From positions 82,305,367 through 82,369,366 of the forward strand of contig NC_034410.1 in the NCBI RefSeq assembly GCF_002078875.1: a DNA stretch of 64,000 nucleotides, in the 5' to 3' direction. A program made the translations under genes and the position numbers. This stretch comes from Numida meleagris. Its lineage: Eukaryota > Chordata > Aves > Galliformes > Numididae. Below the pieces are notes generated by a model. That model saw only the letters and a list, made by a program, of their open reading frames with translations. It made no database searches and was not told where the DNA came from. Positions 24,241-38,140 of this stretch are shown here, piece by piece; position 1 is the first letter of the stretch, and each line of letters starts with the position of its first letter.

Positions 24241-27200
24241 GGAATTTCTTAGAGCACCAGCTTATGCATATCAGTGAATGAAACAAAGCAGACTGAGGAT
24301 GAGTGTTTAATAGCCTGTGCAAGAGCGGCCATTTGTTGGTGTGCCTAAGTACTCGGGTGAGGTATCTGTCGCACAAAAAGATGTGCCCTGTCCCTCAGCA
24401 GGCAAAACCACAGGAGAAGGAGGATGATGCTGAGTGCTGTGAGCTGTTCAGGTGGGGTGTATAGTTACTTCCAGCTAACTCCTGCCTGCCCTGCTGATGA
24501 GTTCATATGCCATTTTCCCTGTGCTGTCAAAGCCTTTGTCACAGTAATAGCCCATTTCCTCTTTTTGTTAATATCTCTGTCAGGAGAATGAAGCAGCAGA
24601 ATTGAAAGTGCCACCGTGTATGATAGCAGGGCTCTGGTGAGGCTGTGCTGGCAGCGTGCTGCGTTTTGATTAATTGGATGTTCCTCTAAATTTTTATGAA
24701 ATTATTTTTCCTTTAAAGTCCAGGCTGATCTAGGAAGAAGGGATGGCAATGACTGAGGAGAGCTGTGTGCTGGTTCGGGACCAGGCAGCGCTACTCAGGT
24801 GCTGGTGCTTCCTCTGGCTGGGAGTGGCTGGGAGAAACTGCTCCTGTTTTTGCAAGCCACTTCCAAATCCTACTCAGCTCACCCCAGAGGAGCCTGTCAA
24901 TACATGTAAGTTATGTCCTGACACACATCAGAGGTATTTTGGAACGAAACTCTGAAGTCTTGAAGTTGTAACAAACCTTTAGAAACCTGGCAGGCAAACT
25001 TAGTGTACCAGCCTGCAGATACCTACTCACTGTAACAGGATGAGGGATTTATCAACTTTCTTTTTATTGCCTAACTCAATTTAAGAAAAGCCCCCTTGCA
25101 AAGCAGAATTCATAGCCTACAACAGACATTACAGATTGTTGCACTGGGAAGTCTGACTACTGCTAACTTGCATTAAACTCTCTGTGAGCTGGTTTTGATT
25201 TCCTTTTGTGTTTTGTTGTTGTTGTTGCTGCTGCTTTTTGATGGACAAGAAATATTGTCATGGGATGGAAAAGCAAGATACCATTCACATGACGCACTGC
25301 ATTATGAGGACTTTTACTAGAATATTGAGACATAGTGCTTAATGACAGAACATGCCTGGAAACTCAACCTTTTCTCACTTCAGTAACACTGGGCATTTAG
25401 CAGAATCTTTACAGTAAGTCTTGAATACCACTGCTTCTTACTGAAGATCAAGCGGACAAAAACAGAAGCAGGAAATATATCGAACAAGACTGCAGTGGAA
25501 AAATAACACAAACAGCACATGGCATCTGGGAGGGACATCATCTGTGGGCATTTCAGAAATGAAAGATGACAAAACATAGGAAGCAAAGACGTGAAAATAT
25601 TAAATACAGCTGAGGTATATCAGAAGGGAAGAAAGGAGGAAGAATTACAAGCACGGGGCTCTTTTTGCTTTTTTAAACATCAGATGATGGTGTTGGATAG
25701 CAGGAAAGAAAACCAAATAAATATGGAAAAGAGGTGGGAAAACAGTGAAGGATGTTTTGCAAGAGGACACAGCCTTGCCAGGGAATGTGGACAGGATAAT
25801 GTGCGTATACAGAATATGACAGTTAACCGTAAAACGTCCACCACTTATGGCCAAAAGCAGCAAACTGTGGTGGCCGTCCTAGAGCACTCGAGTGAGCACT
25901 GCGGGTCACAGCAGGAAATGCCACACTGTGTTTTGTTAGGCTGCCATGATGTTTTGCAAACATGGGGGGATTTGTAGATACGGTGAGGCAAGGTAAGTTG
26001 CTTCATTTGTTTGTACTCAAAATAAATAGCTGTGGTTTATTTCTTTTTTTTAATAAATATGACCGAGTCAGTAGAGAGTATGAAACACAGTCCTCAGTTC
26101 ATTATGAGTTAGCAAGAAGTGGAGAGAGGTAAAATCCAGTGTAAGAAATGTACACAAGAACTTCCCAAATCCCACTCAGTCTACAGAAAGCGCTTTCAAG
26201 AGACCATGCTGGCATCGCTCGGAGAAGACTGGCTGGCTTCAGAGTCCAGCACAAATAGGCAGGTGTTTATTAAAGAAACAGCTGCCCGTGCGCCAGGCCA
26301 GTACAGCACACACCCAAGAAAGAAAGACCGTGTTACATGATGCCAGAGGAGTTCACTGGTAGGAAATCTCTGGCAGAGCATTGTCTGGCTGAGAGAAAAC
26401 AGAGCACAATTAGGGACTGTGAAGTGCTGTCAGCTGCCCACTCCGCGGTCTTAAACATTTTGTAGATTTAAGAGCATAATTCTCATGTTATTTCTTCTGG
26501 TATCATCACAGATTTACCTAATCTCAAAGAGTTACTCTGTCTGACCTCCAAGTGGCAGGGCTGCGATAATCTCAGGATATAAGCAAAGCGAAGCTCATAG
26601 GGAGAGATAATATCTTTTATTAGTCTAACCGGCAGGGCTAAAGAAAACTGCCAAATGTGGACAGAGCCTACATTCACTAGAAGCAGATACAGTGATTTTA
26701 AGCTTTGTATGCTGCAGGAATGCTGAAGCTGCAGTTTATATGGGTCACAGGCAAGCAAGCCAGCTCAAGCATCACACCCAGCTTAGCTAACTCCTCGCGG
26801 AGCTTTTGCAGCCAAGGTCTGAATTGGTAGGTTGCTGCAAATGCTAAACTGGGTAGGATAAGGCTAACACATCCCTACCTGCATGCTGTACTTTCTGGGA
26901 ACTGAGACTGGGGAGCTTTTGTCACAGAACAACAGCCTCAGGCAGCGATGTGTCCTGTAGCCCAGCGACACTTGTGATGTAGGAGCTCTGCTTGGCCCAG
27001 ATCCCCACGCTCCAGTCCCACTTATCAGCAGGACTGAGTCAGGAGTGGGGAAACAGGTTTGCTTTAGCAGAGCTGTTTCTCTGAATTCACATAGCTGCTT
27101 CATTTCTATTTGCGCCACCTTCAAAAGCTCCGCAAATGCACTCAGCTCGTTTCAAAACGCCTGGTGTTTGGTAACGATAGGAGGCTGGAAGTTCAGGTTG

Positions 27201-28568
27201 CAGTGATATCTGTTCCCAGAGGGCGAGGGTGGTGGAGGGCCTCTAACATTTACCTCTTAAGATAAAACCATTATGAAATGAGAACTTGCTAGAAGAAGAA
27301 AAAGTTACATAAACTTTTAATAACAGAAGCCTTTGAAAAACTCCAGGCCTAGTTATTGAGCCAAGACTAAGAGAAATCTGCAGCATTGTTGGTTTGTTTT
27401 CTTTTATGTATTTTGACTTTGAGGCAGTGATAATGTGAATTCTAGGTGTTATGGTCTCTTTATAGTTTCATTATCAGAAGTCCACAGACCTTAATCCTTT
27501 CAGCATCCTTTGGTGCAAATACGTGTACGAACTTATATATTTATACATACAAAGTAAAACATATTTCAAGAATAAACACATGGTATTATACAAGGGAATG
27601 AGTCCTGAGAGACTTATGACACTGAAGGCTGTTCTCTGTCCTTTGAAGTACTAGCTGTGAGGCACAAATTGCCACTAACTGCCTCTTTTCTTTATCTTTA
27701 AATTAGAAAGCATAGGCCTTAAAGGTACAACTGCCTCTAACTGCCTCAGGTGCTCCTAGGAAAATGACTTCTTGCAGCACAAAAATTATGTAGATGAAAT
27801 CACATCTCTCTTATATTAACTTGATGACAGACTCAGGCCAGGATGTTCTTAGTAAGATGGCATAAAAAGGGATAAAGAATTTCCCACAAAGGAATTTTAA
27901 GCAGTGTTCTTAGGTTTGGAAGGAGGAAATGAAAGTCCTCTGTGCGACTGAGCTTTAACTATAATGTTCGGTGGTAGCAAACTTTAGAAGCCTGAATCTG
28001 CATTCAAGCTCCATTACACCAGTAAATGACTAAATTGCCCTCAGATTATAGGAGCAACCTGCAACTTACATTAGCGAAGTGTCACCAACAGCTGCAATAG
28101 ATTAGAAGATGAACGAGGGCACATCATGTTCAGAACGATGCGCTCATTTTCATTTCTTTTTCTGAAATCTTTGCTTTACAAAGGTCAGAGCAGGGAGCAG
28201 GTATGTTGGTTATGATGCTGCCATTCTGCATATGAAACTGCAAGTGCCCTCCAGAGTACAAGATTATGAAAGAGTGGTTTTAACTCAGTAAAGCTTTCTC
28301 ACAGCTGATGAAGCTCTGTAGGTGTTTGGCTACTGATTACTTTTTCCCACAACAGAAACAGGGTCAGCTGCAGTCACTCATAGAGATTTATAGCTTTAAG
28401 TTTGTGAAATCCTGGCCTTTGGGAGATACCTGGATGAGCAAACTGTTGAATCTTTAAAAGGTCAGAAATAGAATTTAAAAGACATATATATTTGTATGGA
28501 TGGATACAAATATATATGACTATATATGCACATATGTACATTTACTTTTTTTTTTTTAAGTCTGTCAC
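24241..28568. other. Unique spacer, no gene recognised
   Basis: About 4.3 kb with no recognisable transposon or gene. The longest open frame (25591-25977, plus, 128 codons) has a GHSLAREC segment that superficially recalls a zinc knuckle but lacks the paired CxxC. An AGGTAAG donor core occurs at 25991-25997 without a matching acceptor. A 14-bp-arm inverted repeat at 28483-28518 is listed separately. Confidence 0.6.
28483..28518. repeat. Perfect inverted repeat, 14-bp arms, 8-bp loop
   Basis: Arms CATATATATTTGTA (28483-28496) and TACAAATATATATG (28505-28518) are exact reverse complements, separated by TGGATGGA. AT-rich and capable of hairpin or cruciform extrusion. It lies about 50 bp before the CR1 stub at 28569. 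Confidence 0.95.
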
Positions 28569-28682
28569 CTTGGAGACACTCAAAAGCTGTCCAGACGTGG
28601 TCCGGGGCACCCTGCTCTGGGTGTCTCTGCTTGAGCAGGGGTTAGACCAGATAGACACAGAGGTCCCTTTCATTCTGTGATA
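28569..28682 (+). mobile_element. CR1 3' end stub, plus strand
   Basis: Matches the last coding codons and 3' UTR of CR1: GGAGACACTCAAAAGCTG, then CACCCTGCTCTGGGTGTCTC, TGCTTGAGCAGGGGTTAGACCAGAT, and AGAGGTCCC near the end, with ATTCTGTGAT as terminus. This is the CR1 end type carrying TTCTGTGAT, not the ATTCTATG octamer. It follows a T11 tract and is 5'-truncated to about 115 bp. Confidence 0.88.
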
Positions 28683-31600
28683 TCTCCAGAGTGGAAGATG
28701 CTGATGATTCCTTTTTTCTAATCGATTAACTATTATCTTGTTGTTGGTACTGTATGGCTGTGATACATTAATGAAACTTAGCACTGCAATAATAGTTTGG
28801 AGCCTTCCTCTTCCCTTTTAATGTTCTTGTTAATAACCCTTTTTTAGGGTTAAATAATGTGAACTGTTCACTGGAAGATGGCTATCTTTAATTCAAAGCC
28901 CAAAGAGCTCAGAAAGTAAAATGTATGCTTCTGGTATTTAAAACAAGAGCATGACCTCAACTCCCTCACCATTCCACTACCCAGCAATGTAGATAGGTGC
29001 TTGTATCGACACCTCATCCTTCAAGGAGTGACACGTTACCATTTGTGCTGCTTTGCACACACAAACACAAGTCTTTTGCCTGGGCTCTTAAAACAACAAA
29101 CCTTTCCTACCTTTTAAGAAGATTGAAGGAATAGAGCTCTGTGATTATCACTGAGGGTCACCGAGGTCACAAGCGAGGTCAGTTCATCCTTGGAAACTTT
29201 TTCAGAGTAACACTCTAATGAGTTTGCATCCCAAGGGCTAAGAAAAGCTGCTATGGACCCATCTTTCTTCTCTTGTCCTGTTCTTTTCCTTTCTTGGCCT
29301 TTTAATGAACAGTCAGATGTTCCTTGACTCTCACCCTGTAGTCTTAGCAGCAACGTTCAAAAGTGCCTTGTGTGTAGTTTCCAAGCTTGTAGCCAAGCTT
29401 ATTCATTTAAACAAGATTCATTAGCTCTTGGTCATTTGGATGAATTCCTGTGTCCTCACAACAGAGGTCTAGTAACATTCCTATCATCGTTTGAAGCTTC
29501 TCTAAATAAAATGTTCAGTTTGTTTATTTATAGGGGTGTGTCTGTTTAAAATCTGTAAGCATGCCTAAACTCTCACGTTTTAACGTGCAACATGACTTTA
29601 CTGATGTACGCACATGGAACAAAGTCATCTCCAGTCAGGAGGAAGTTGTTCACAGTACAGTTCTGTCCCCATCTTTTTCTTGGGTTTAGTTATTAATGGG
29701 ATTCAGCAAAGAAATAGCTTTACTAGTTTGCAGATAGCAGCACACATACATGCTTCTTCCATCCACTGTGCTTCTCAGCCTATGCTGAGAGTCAATTCCA
29801 TTGCATTCAACTCTTCAGTTACAAAGGAGGAACATACAGAAATAAAGGAAAAACCCTTAAAGCAAGTCTTAAAGTGGCTGTTAACTGGCAAAGCCTGCTT
29901 CAGAGTAACTAAAAAATAATAATATTAAATAATATACTGTATACCATGCTTAAAAAGGAATCTAGTTTTTGTGGTCACCTTACCAGAGCAGACATAGAGG
30001 CTTTATGATCAGACACATCTGTTTTCATCTGCCATGGTGGCATCACAGCCATTGCTCTAAGCAGTCACTGCAAACCATATATTTTGCAAAAAATTAACTG
30101 CAAAATTGGTATCTTTGCAAGCAGATCTGAAATTGCCATTTATAAGATGTCTGGAAATGGTTAAGAAAATATCAGGAATTCCCTCCCTTTTTACCCTTAT
30201 CTCTTACCACATCTTCGCAATGGGATTCTGTATCTGACAGAAAATTGAAGACACAGTTAATCTTCCCAGCCTCTGCACTCTTCAAAATGAAGTTTGTCCT
30301 GGAAGAACCCGTCACAAACACTCAGGCTTTCAAGTTGTCTAGATGTCCTCCTGGCATTTGCTCTAACAAAAGCAGAATTTTTACCTTCCAAAAGTGTGGC
30401 TAGAAACAGTGGTCACACTAATCTGTTAGGCATATAAAAGTGAAAGAAAGAACTTTAACAAGGTGTCAAATCTGGAGAGGCTGCAGAGGAGGTTTGTTTA
30501 TGGAGCCCAGCACTGAAGTGCTGGAGGACCCTGAAGTAGGCTGTGTGAGGCCCAGGCAGGCAGACTGTGACCTACCATACCGTGTTTGAGCACTGTGCTA
30601 CAGGATGTGGGCAAATATCACTTTATTCCCTCTGTATTGTTATGTTGCTTGTCGTTCCAGCTGTGCACGGATCCAGCACCGTGCCCTTCTCCTGTTAGCA
30701 AAGCGCAGCAGCTAACGCCTAGCTTCTGCACTCATTTTATCCGATGAAGATGCTTTGCTGTGCAGAAGCCATCAGCACAGACTAATGCAAGACAGATTAT
30801 GTGGAGCAAAGCGACTGAGCCAAGTTCTTGAGAGACCAACACCCACTATTTTTTTCAGTTTTAAATTTCAGGCAACACCACACTATGGAAAAGCATCTGC
30901 TTGACACAACAAAGAGCTGAGCCTTTCTCACCGACGCCCGTGCTGCTCTCTGCCTGCTGCCCATGCAGGTGGCACACAGGCTGCCAGGCCGCGGCCTCTC
31001 CTCACAGCCCGTCACCTCCCCCATGCTCTGGCAAAAGGAGTAAGAGAGCCATGAAAATGGCTCGGCCCTCTGAAACTTGAGGTGCTTTGGCACCCATAAG
31101 CATTACCTTCCTCTCTTCTCTCAAAACAAACCAAAGGAAGCCAGGGTGATTAGGAATAAATTAGAAAATGAGCAGGAACTCTCACTCAGACAACCACTGG
31201 ATCCTGTCCAGCAGCAATTGCAATAGGGTATAATAGGGTAAAAGAGTGAGTAAAAATGCGTCCAAAAATCCTAACTTGCTGAAGCTTGGTTTAGGTAGGG
31301 TTATAAAGTTATGTGGTACATGAAACAAGAAGCTGGCTCCAAAGACACCCACTTGAAGCCATTGGCGGAGCTGATGCACACTAGCTGCTCTGCTGAGCCA
31401 TGGTCGTGAAGTGTCAATTCCTGCTCTTGAGTTTCACTCCTTCCTTCCCCAAGGCCATTTGCTAGCTCAGTATAATACCCTTCTGGGATACCAGTGACTG
31501 CAAAAGCTCAGCATGGCTTTGTTGGCTGACAGGGCTGAAAATGAAAAGGTTTCTTTTCAGATCCAGCACAGTATGCACCTGACTCCAAAGCAGTCTGACA

Positions 31601-33825
31601 AGCATTTATATTCTTTTCGTTGGCAAAAGAAATGTCCTAACAGTGGCTTTGAAGGCCGTTAAGTGTACAACTGGCATCACCATGTTTTAAATGCTGTGGG
31701 ATTAGCTGTTACTATGATCACTGACAGCAAAATACACAAAGTATCCCATTTCACCTCTCAAAAGCACATTTTGGAGAACAGATGGAAGCAGGGAGGTCAG
31801 GAATGGTGGAGAGAAGACAGCAACAGGGACAATGGCCTGAGAGGTCTGCCCGGGAAGTATGTCCCTCTTAAAACAAAGCGACAGTAAGTGGAGACCCTCT
31901 CAGTACCCATGAAGCCTGCCCTATTAGCAAACATGCCCCTGCTGTGTGACCCAAGGGGAGGCTTAAAATTGCTAAGCAAGCCCATTTTCCAGTGCATGCA
32001 GGGCCAGAAAGGTCAATTTGCTTGACCAATCACCTCCAAAAAGGAGACAAAATGTCAAAGGTAAAAATAGCATGAACTCCTACTGCTTCCAATTGTAAAG
32101 CAAACAGTTTTTCCCTCACCCCCTTTCGGGAAAACAATTGACTCCTCAGCCTTCCCATTCAGGAAGGTGTTTACTCACACACACTCCTTTCTCCCGTCTC
32201 CCTCACAACAGAAAGTGGAAAAATAGGTTATGAGGACATCTCTTTCCAAGAGGCTTGAACAGTACAGGAAGAAGCACTTAATTGTTGGCCGGTTGAAAAC
32301 ATGGCTGTTGGTGACTTGGCCTCTGTGTCAGTGTAGGGGGAGTATGAGGGTGACCCTTTTCTTCAGTAACACATTTACGTTTGCCATTTCTTTAAAGGTA
32401 AGGAATTACAGTCTTAACTGAAATAGGTCTAATTAATATTGGGCCACATCAGCAGGGTTTTGGTGTTGTAAAAGTGTGACCTATGTTGTTTTTATGTCAT
32501 ATAAACTAACTAGATGTAGTTGTTTCTTTCCAGTAACTTTTCTATATATATAATATATACATACACATCTTATCATTTGTATCAGCTCACTTGGTACAAT
32601 TTAAGCCAAAATTAGACCTCACAAAACCAAGCATAAGCACTGAGGTGCTCTTGGTGTTAGGAGAAAATGGAAATATTTTTCTGCCTTTAACAGGTATATT
32701 TTCTAAGCATGACTTTGTTGGCTCAAAACACCTTAAAAAGAAGGCCTGCTCAGTAGTGTGCATTCATGCTGGGAAAAGCATGCCACTGACCATATTTAAG
32801 TCCAATCTTAAAAGTTAAATACTTAAGACCCTAAAAGAGCAGCACAGAAGTTTAGCTGATTCCAGGCGCATTAACAGTTGCAAAATTCTTTGGGACTTTA
32901 CCAGGGAAAGAATGGGTTGTGAATAATTTACTTGTTATTCCTCATTCACAAGTGATGGGGATTAACCTGGCTATTTCAAATAGATTTTAGATTATTTTAG
33001 AGTGCTGAATATCCTGTTTGAAGGCAGCTGTTATATGTCAACAAGTCAATGTTTGCTCAGTAGGTCATTCAGAAGTGAGAGGAAATTCTGACCATATACT
33101 CAGGGTTCAAGCACTGGATATTTTATAAATGTTGACTGTAATATACGGAATAAACTGAAAGCACTTTTCTTCCTCACAGTTTTCTCTCCCCCCAACTCCT
33201 CTTTCCTTTACACTTTTACCAATCTGGCACCGGTGTGGGTGCTCCTCTCTGGAAACATAAGAATACCTCTATTGGCCTTTTCCAGCCAGTGCTGCTGAAC
33301 TTCCAACTCGGAAGTGATCCTACATGAAATTAAATATTGCTGTCACTAAATAAACCTCACAACCTTACATTTACAGCTACACTAATGACCAGGTGCAGCT
33401 GACAGCAGAGGCAGCTGACCTTGCTTATGGATTCAAGCTAACAGCTGGGCCCATGGTATGGAGCTGAGATGGATTTCCAATATTTTCTAGCAAAGTAAAT
33501 GTATAGAACACAGCATGTCTATGAGAGTCCTTCTTAGAGGTCGAAATATGACAACATTTTTCTTCAGGATTTTCACATATCTGGTGTTTGTAATTCCCCT
33601 TAGATTTCATGTTAGGAACGAACATATCTGATCTTTCTTTCAAAGAGATGCTCAATGTCGAATTATCTACTTGAGCAGCAACAACTGGAACAAGTTTCCG
33701 CACTGCAGTCTGACCAGGAAAATTTTGCTGACACTAGTACCACTGATTATCTAAGCCATCTCTTCCTCATTTGCTAAAAAGAAAAAAAAAAGAAAGAAAA
33801 AAAAAGAACAGATTCTATAAGGGTC
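28683..33825. other. Unique spacer, no gene recognised
   Basis: About 5.1 kb. A GC-richer patch lies near 30930-31020. An exon-like segment at 32212-32397 is listed separately. A/G-rich low-complexity sequence at 33778-33807 precedes the next CR1. No transposon or family-level coding similarity was seen. Confidence 0.55.
32212..32397 (+). other. Exon-like segment; could be a 5' exon with a start codon
   Basis: Preceded by a long pyrimidine tract ending CCTCACAACAG (AG at 32210-32211) and followed by AAAG|GTAAGG (GT at 32398-32399). All three frames have a stop in the first 50 bp, but from an ATG at 32230 one frame stays open for 56 codons to the donor and leaves at phase 0. As an internal coding exon it fails; as a 5' UTR/start exon or a non-coding exon it is possible. 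The peptide (MRTSLSKRLEQYRKK at its start) is not recognised. Confidence 0.2.
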
Positions 33826-34235
33826 TAAGTGCCACTTCCAAACATCTCTTAAATACCACCAGGGATGGACTCTACCAACTTCCCTGGACAGCCCACTTCA
33901 ATGCTTGATCACCTTCTCCATCAGGAAGTTCTTCCTGATATCTAACCTAAACCTCCCCTGGTGCAACATGAGACTGTTTACTTGTGTCCTATCACCTGTC
34001 ACCTGAGAAAAGCGACTAGCACTCTCCTTGGTGCAATTTCCTTTCAGGTAGTTATAGAGAGTGATGTGGTCTCTCCTCAGCTGCCTCCAGACTGAAGAGT
34101 CACAGTTCCCTCAGCCTCTCCTTGTAACTCTTGTTTTCTAGTGCCTTCACCAGCTTCATTGCCTTTCTCTGAATGTGTTCCAGCAGCTCAGTATCCTTCT
34201 CGCAGTGAGTGGCCCCAAACAGAACGGAGTACTCT
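33826..34235 (-). mobile_element. CR1 LINE fragment, minus strand
   Basis: The plus strand reads as the complement of the CR1 3' coding half: ATACCACCAGGGATGGAC, then CAGGAAGTTCTTCCTGATATC, then CTAACCTAAACCTCCCCTGG. Further on come GTAGTTATAGAGAGTGATG, CTGCCTCCAGACTGAAGAG and TCCAGCAGCTCAGTATCC, ending near GAACGGAGTACTC, where the EYCVQFW-type block would begin. The 3' UTR is missing on the left, next to an A/G-rich tract. More diverged than the copies at 2394 or 8500. Confidence 0.93.
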
Positions 34236-35284
34236 CATTCGGTTGGGTGCATCCCTTTCCTTTCATGAACGCTAGCATATAAACAACACCCACGAGCACA
34301 GGCAGAAGGTAAGTTTTTACCATGCATGGAGCCATTGGGAGCGGAGAATGGGCTAGACGCAACACATGTTGAAGCGCCTGCATTCTTGTTATGCACAGGG
34401 CAGCCTGATGAAGGAGCTGACCCTGGAGCCAAGCCAGCTACCACTCCTCTGCCTGCCCATGCCTGTCCACAGAGAGCTTAATCTAGGGTAGAAGCAATAG
34501 ATACTCAGAATGTGTCTGTGATCTGGGGGGTAAAGTGTGGCACTGAGTTTGTCTGCCCTTGTCTTGCACAGATGGCAGCACACATGGTGACATTTTGAAC
34601 TACACACAGTGACAGCTATCAGGAAAAACTGTCCCTTGTCCAAGGTGTGCCATATAAGCAGTCACAAAACAGTGGAACAGGCAAGACTTCCTGGCCCCAC
34701 TTTCTACTGCAGGCCACTGTCCCCAAGCTATGAACTCTGAGAGGACTTAAAGATGACTGGGGAGCAAAGGAAAGACCATTTCAACAACATCAAGTTGTCT
34801 GAAGAAGACTTTGTGCATTCAAAACCCTTGTTTGTTTTCCAACTGTATACACTGCTTCAAAATTAACACAGAAACATAACTGATAGCTAGATACAAATAC
34901 ACATGTGCACATAAACACATATAGTTAGCCTGTCCTTATAAATCTTTTCTGTGTGCACAACAGGAATACAACAGCTCAAAATGAATCAGTTACTTTTCAT
35001 AAGCTTCTAAATGTACTGTAAACCATGTTTTAACGAGGTACTAGATGTACTGGGATTATTTGGATAATGACACAACACTTTCAAAGGACTTTTAGTTGTT
35101 GAGTTCAATTAGACTCTGCTAAAGACTACTAAAAAGAGTAAACTAAACATACTCTGTAGCCATACACAAATGAGAATCAGAAGGGCTTGTTTCAGACATT
35201 GCCATGACAGAAATAAAATCCGTATTTGGATCATTTTCTCATATGCACTGAAAGGCAAAAATTAAACACACCCACCCCCCCTCG

Positions 35285-35306
35285 AAACAAACAAACAAAC
35301 AAAAAA
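35285..35306. repeat. (AAAC)n microsatellite
   Basis: Four AAAC units followed by A6, preceded by a C-rich patch. Confidence 0.85.
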
Positions 35307-36388
35307 GGCAAAACAAAGACAACTGTTTTGCAGCAGCCCACTCCTTCACACTTGTGATTAGAACAAGCTCCTTCCATGGGACAGATGGTAACTTTGCAAA
35401 CAGATGTGGTGACAAACAGTGCCAATGTCAAAGAAGACATATTTCATACCAAGGAGGGAAAGACAAACACGCACACACCCTCCTCTCCCTGCTCCCTTCC
35501 CTGGCAAATGCCCAGGTCAGCCATGTAAGTGAGCAGCAAAAGCATTCCTGGTCTTCAGAGATCTCTGGAAGGAATCCAAAGCTACACTTTTCTCTCTTGG
35601 CTCTCTCCATTTTCTTGGTAAAAACCTGGTTATGTCTTAACTACCTGACTGGTTTCTTGGAATTCTGCTTGTCCTTTCTCATTTCTTGCTTCTTCTCTCC
35701 CTGCTGACTGATTGAGATCCAGAAGGAAATAGAATGAGAACGTCCCACTGACTCCCAGATGACAGTCAAAATCTTAGAGAAGAATAAAAATGTACTACTT
35801 GTGGCATTCTCATTAATGGCAGATGAGTTCATCTTCACTATGGCTGTGCATCATTCAAAAGCACCCTGGGCAGCAATAAACTCATCAAAAACAATTTACC
35901 ATCTCATCAATATTCAGCACTCTAAAAAAGTCTTCTCAGAGGGCTTCACAGAGCTCCTTCCCAAGCTCTAGAGAACCACACCCAGAAAACGAGCTACACT
36001 GTTAGCTATATCCAGTGCTCGGAAGCAAATTTCGTAACAAAGCAAAGATCTCAGACCATGTGCTGTGCATAGATTGCTCTTCCCAGGCTGAGGATCGGCA
36101 ATGCAGAGTCACGGCTTGCATTGCCACTGGTCACGTCAGGTCCTGCAGCTGCTGATGCTCACAGTGATTACACCAAGTGAAGAGGAGTAATCCATTACCC
36201 TTATCGCAACACTTTTGATCCTGACAGACAGAAGCACTCTAAGCACAGTACATGATTTATTTGCAGCGCTTCCTAATTTAGCCACTGAGATAAGTTTGTT
36301 ACTGAGACTGAATATCAAGGATATCTTATAGTGATTAGGTCAGCCTAGAGAAAGCTATTTTAATTTCAAGATTGTAAAGATTTTTGAG

Positions 36389-36406
36389 AAAAAAAAAAAA
36401 AAAAAA
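36389..36406. repeat. Poly(A) run, 18 bp
   Basis: Pure A tract with no gene-like sequence upstream. Confidence 0.85.
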
Positions 36407-38140
36407 CAGTGGCAATTAAGTCTGCTCACTGCTTTGCTATTCTTCCTAGACGTCAAGTGAACAGTGCTAATATATGATTCTATCAGGGACTCTCATTTCC
36501 TAGTACCACTGTGTTCCTACCTGTCCAGACTAAACATTTAAGAGTCGTTCATGTTTAATCACCTAATTTGCAACTAATGGCTTGCAGGTTTGCCAGGGAC
36601 ATTTTTTCCTCCAGTTTTCATAGGGAAACGGCACTTTTTGAGAGAGAGAGGAGACTGCACATACACATTCAGACTAAACGTGTCACTGACGCGTGGAGTA
36701 TTTTCCATGAATTCCTCCTCCAAAATGCAACTCCTTCTGTGCTAAAATCCCAAAGGCAAGATCCCCACCTGACTCTTCATGTTGGTATTTACAATGCGTA
36801 TTTGCAATGTACATATACATATATATACACACAGATGTTGGTGCATCTGAAAATTTTAACACAAGTCTGGGCTTTTAAAGATGACTTCAAACTAAGGCTA
36901 AATGCCAAACAATGTTTGAAGAATGACATGTCACATATTTATAAACTCCTTAAATGTTTTCAGAAATGTTATCTGGTGTCTAAAGATTTGGCTCCAGTAG
37001 GGCTTTATCAGATTTCTGTTGTTATAACTTAATACCAGAAAAATGCTAGTAATTGCTGCATGTCTATGAACCTGTGTTAAATAAGCACTACATGTGCTAT
37101 TACATGAGTAGTCTATTCTACTGTGAAATGTCTTATAATTCTCCCTCAAGGAATAAAAGAAAAAAAACAGAGAGAAAAGACTTATTTTTTCAAGTCTAGT
37201 GGGTATTCCCACTAGAATTCCCAGTGAATAAATAGGCAGCTAAATTCCCAATAGCACACAGCAGTTTTATCAATGACTTCTTTTGTGCTAGTAAGAATCT
37301 TATTTTGTTTTTTACAGTTTCATTTTTAAAACAATTTCTATGCTTCTACTTTTTTATTATTTCTTAATATATAGTTTATTGTCTTCCAAAATGTTGTGAC
37401 TGTGACAGTGAAGCTGACCTTCAGACCATTTCTCAAATAACTGCACATGACCTTTGGGGCACCAATGAAAACACTTAGCAGAGTTTACTTTTGAAATCAT
37501 TATAATAAATCATAAAATAAGTTTAAAAAAAAATTAACACATTACATAACACAAAAAGGGCAAAGGAGGCAGCCAACACTTTTAAATTGCCAACAATTTC
37601 ATCTGACTTTATATCAACATCCATTTTCCATAAAACAGTAATATCTAACGAGGAAACACATGTAGGCCCACAGGTCCACAGACAAGCACTTTCCTTCTCT
37701 GAATTACTAAAGGTCATCTGAATGCTACAGCAAAGTTGCATATTAGCTCATTAGTTCAAGTCACTCTTCTGTGTAAGAGGAAGGTAACCTCTATCCAACT
37801 AAAATTATGCTTCTCCTGTTGTATATGCAATGGAATATATTTTTCTTCATTCCGCTTCCCAGAAGTGAAGTTTATGACCCTGAATTTGATGTTTGATATT
37901 GCCCATATAATTTGTCTGCTGTAAAGCTGTTAATGGTAGCAGAATGATCTAATCCTTTAGATCCTGCAAGCAGTAAGTTTTATGACATGCTGTAGCACTG
38001 AATTCTGCAAAGTTATTTCCTTTCATTTGTTTTAAGGGTATTCACATTTCCAGTGAATTTGACCATAGCTTTTATGTTCTAGGAACCTAAAGCAAGACTT
38101 TATCATCCCTCTGTTTGCCCAGGTGAAGCAGGCTGGGAGC

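Larger units (their letters stand above)
34236..38140. other. Unique spacer, no gene recognised
   Basis: About 3.9 kb. Contains an (AAAC)n microsatellite at 35285-35306, an A18 run at 36389-36406, and a donor core AGGTAAG at 34307-34313 without a convincing exon. A 154-codon plus frame at 36568-37032 has no recognisable domain and includes a low-complexity YTYIYTQ segment from an ATAC-rich stretch. Confidence 0.55.

Noticed and set aside
25741..25800. CFARGHSLARECG resembling a retroviral zinc knuckle
   Set aside because: Lacks the CxxC pair and any surrounding gag-like sequence. No LTRs in the window.
28834..28852. TAACCCT and AGGGTTA inverted around T5, telomere-like
   Set aside because: Only a single unit per side; no telomeric array.
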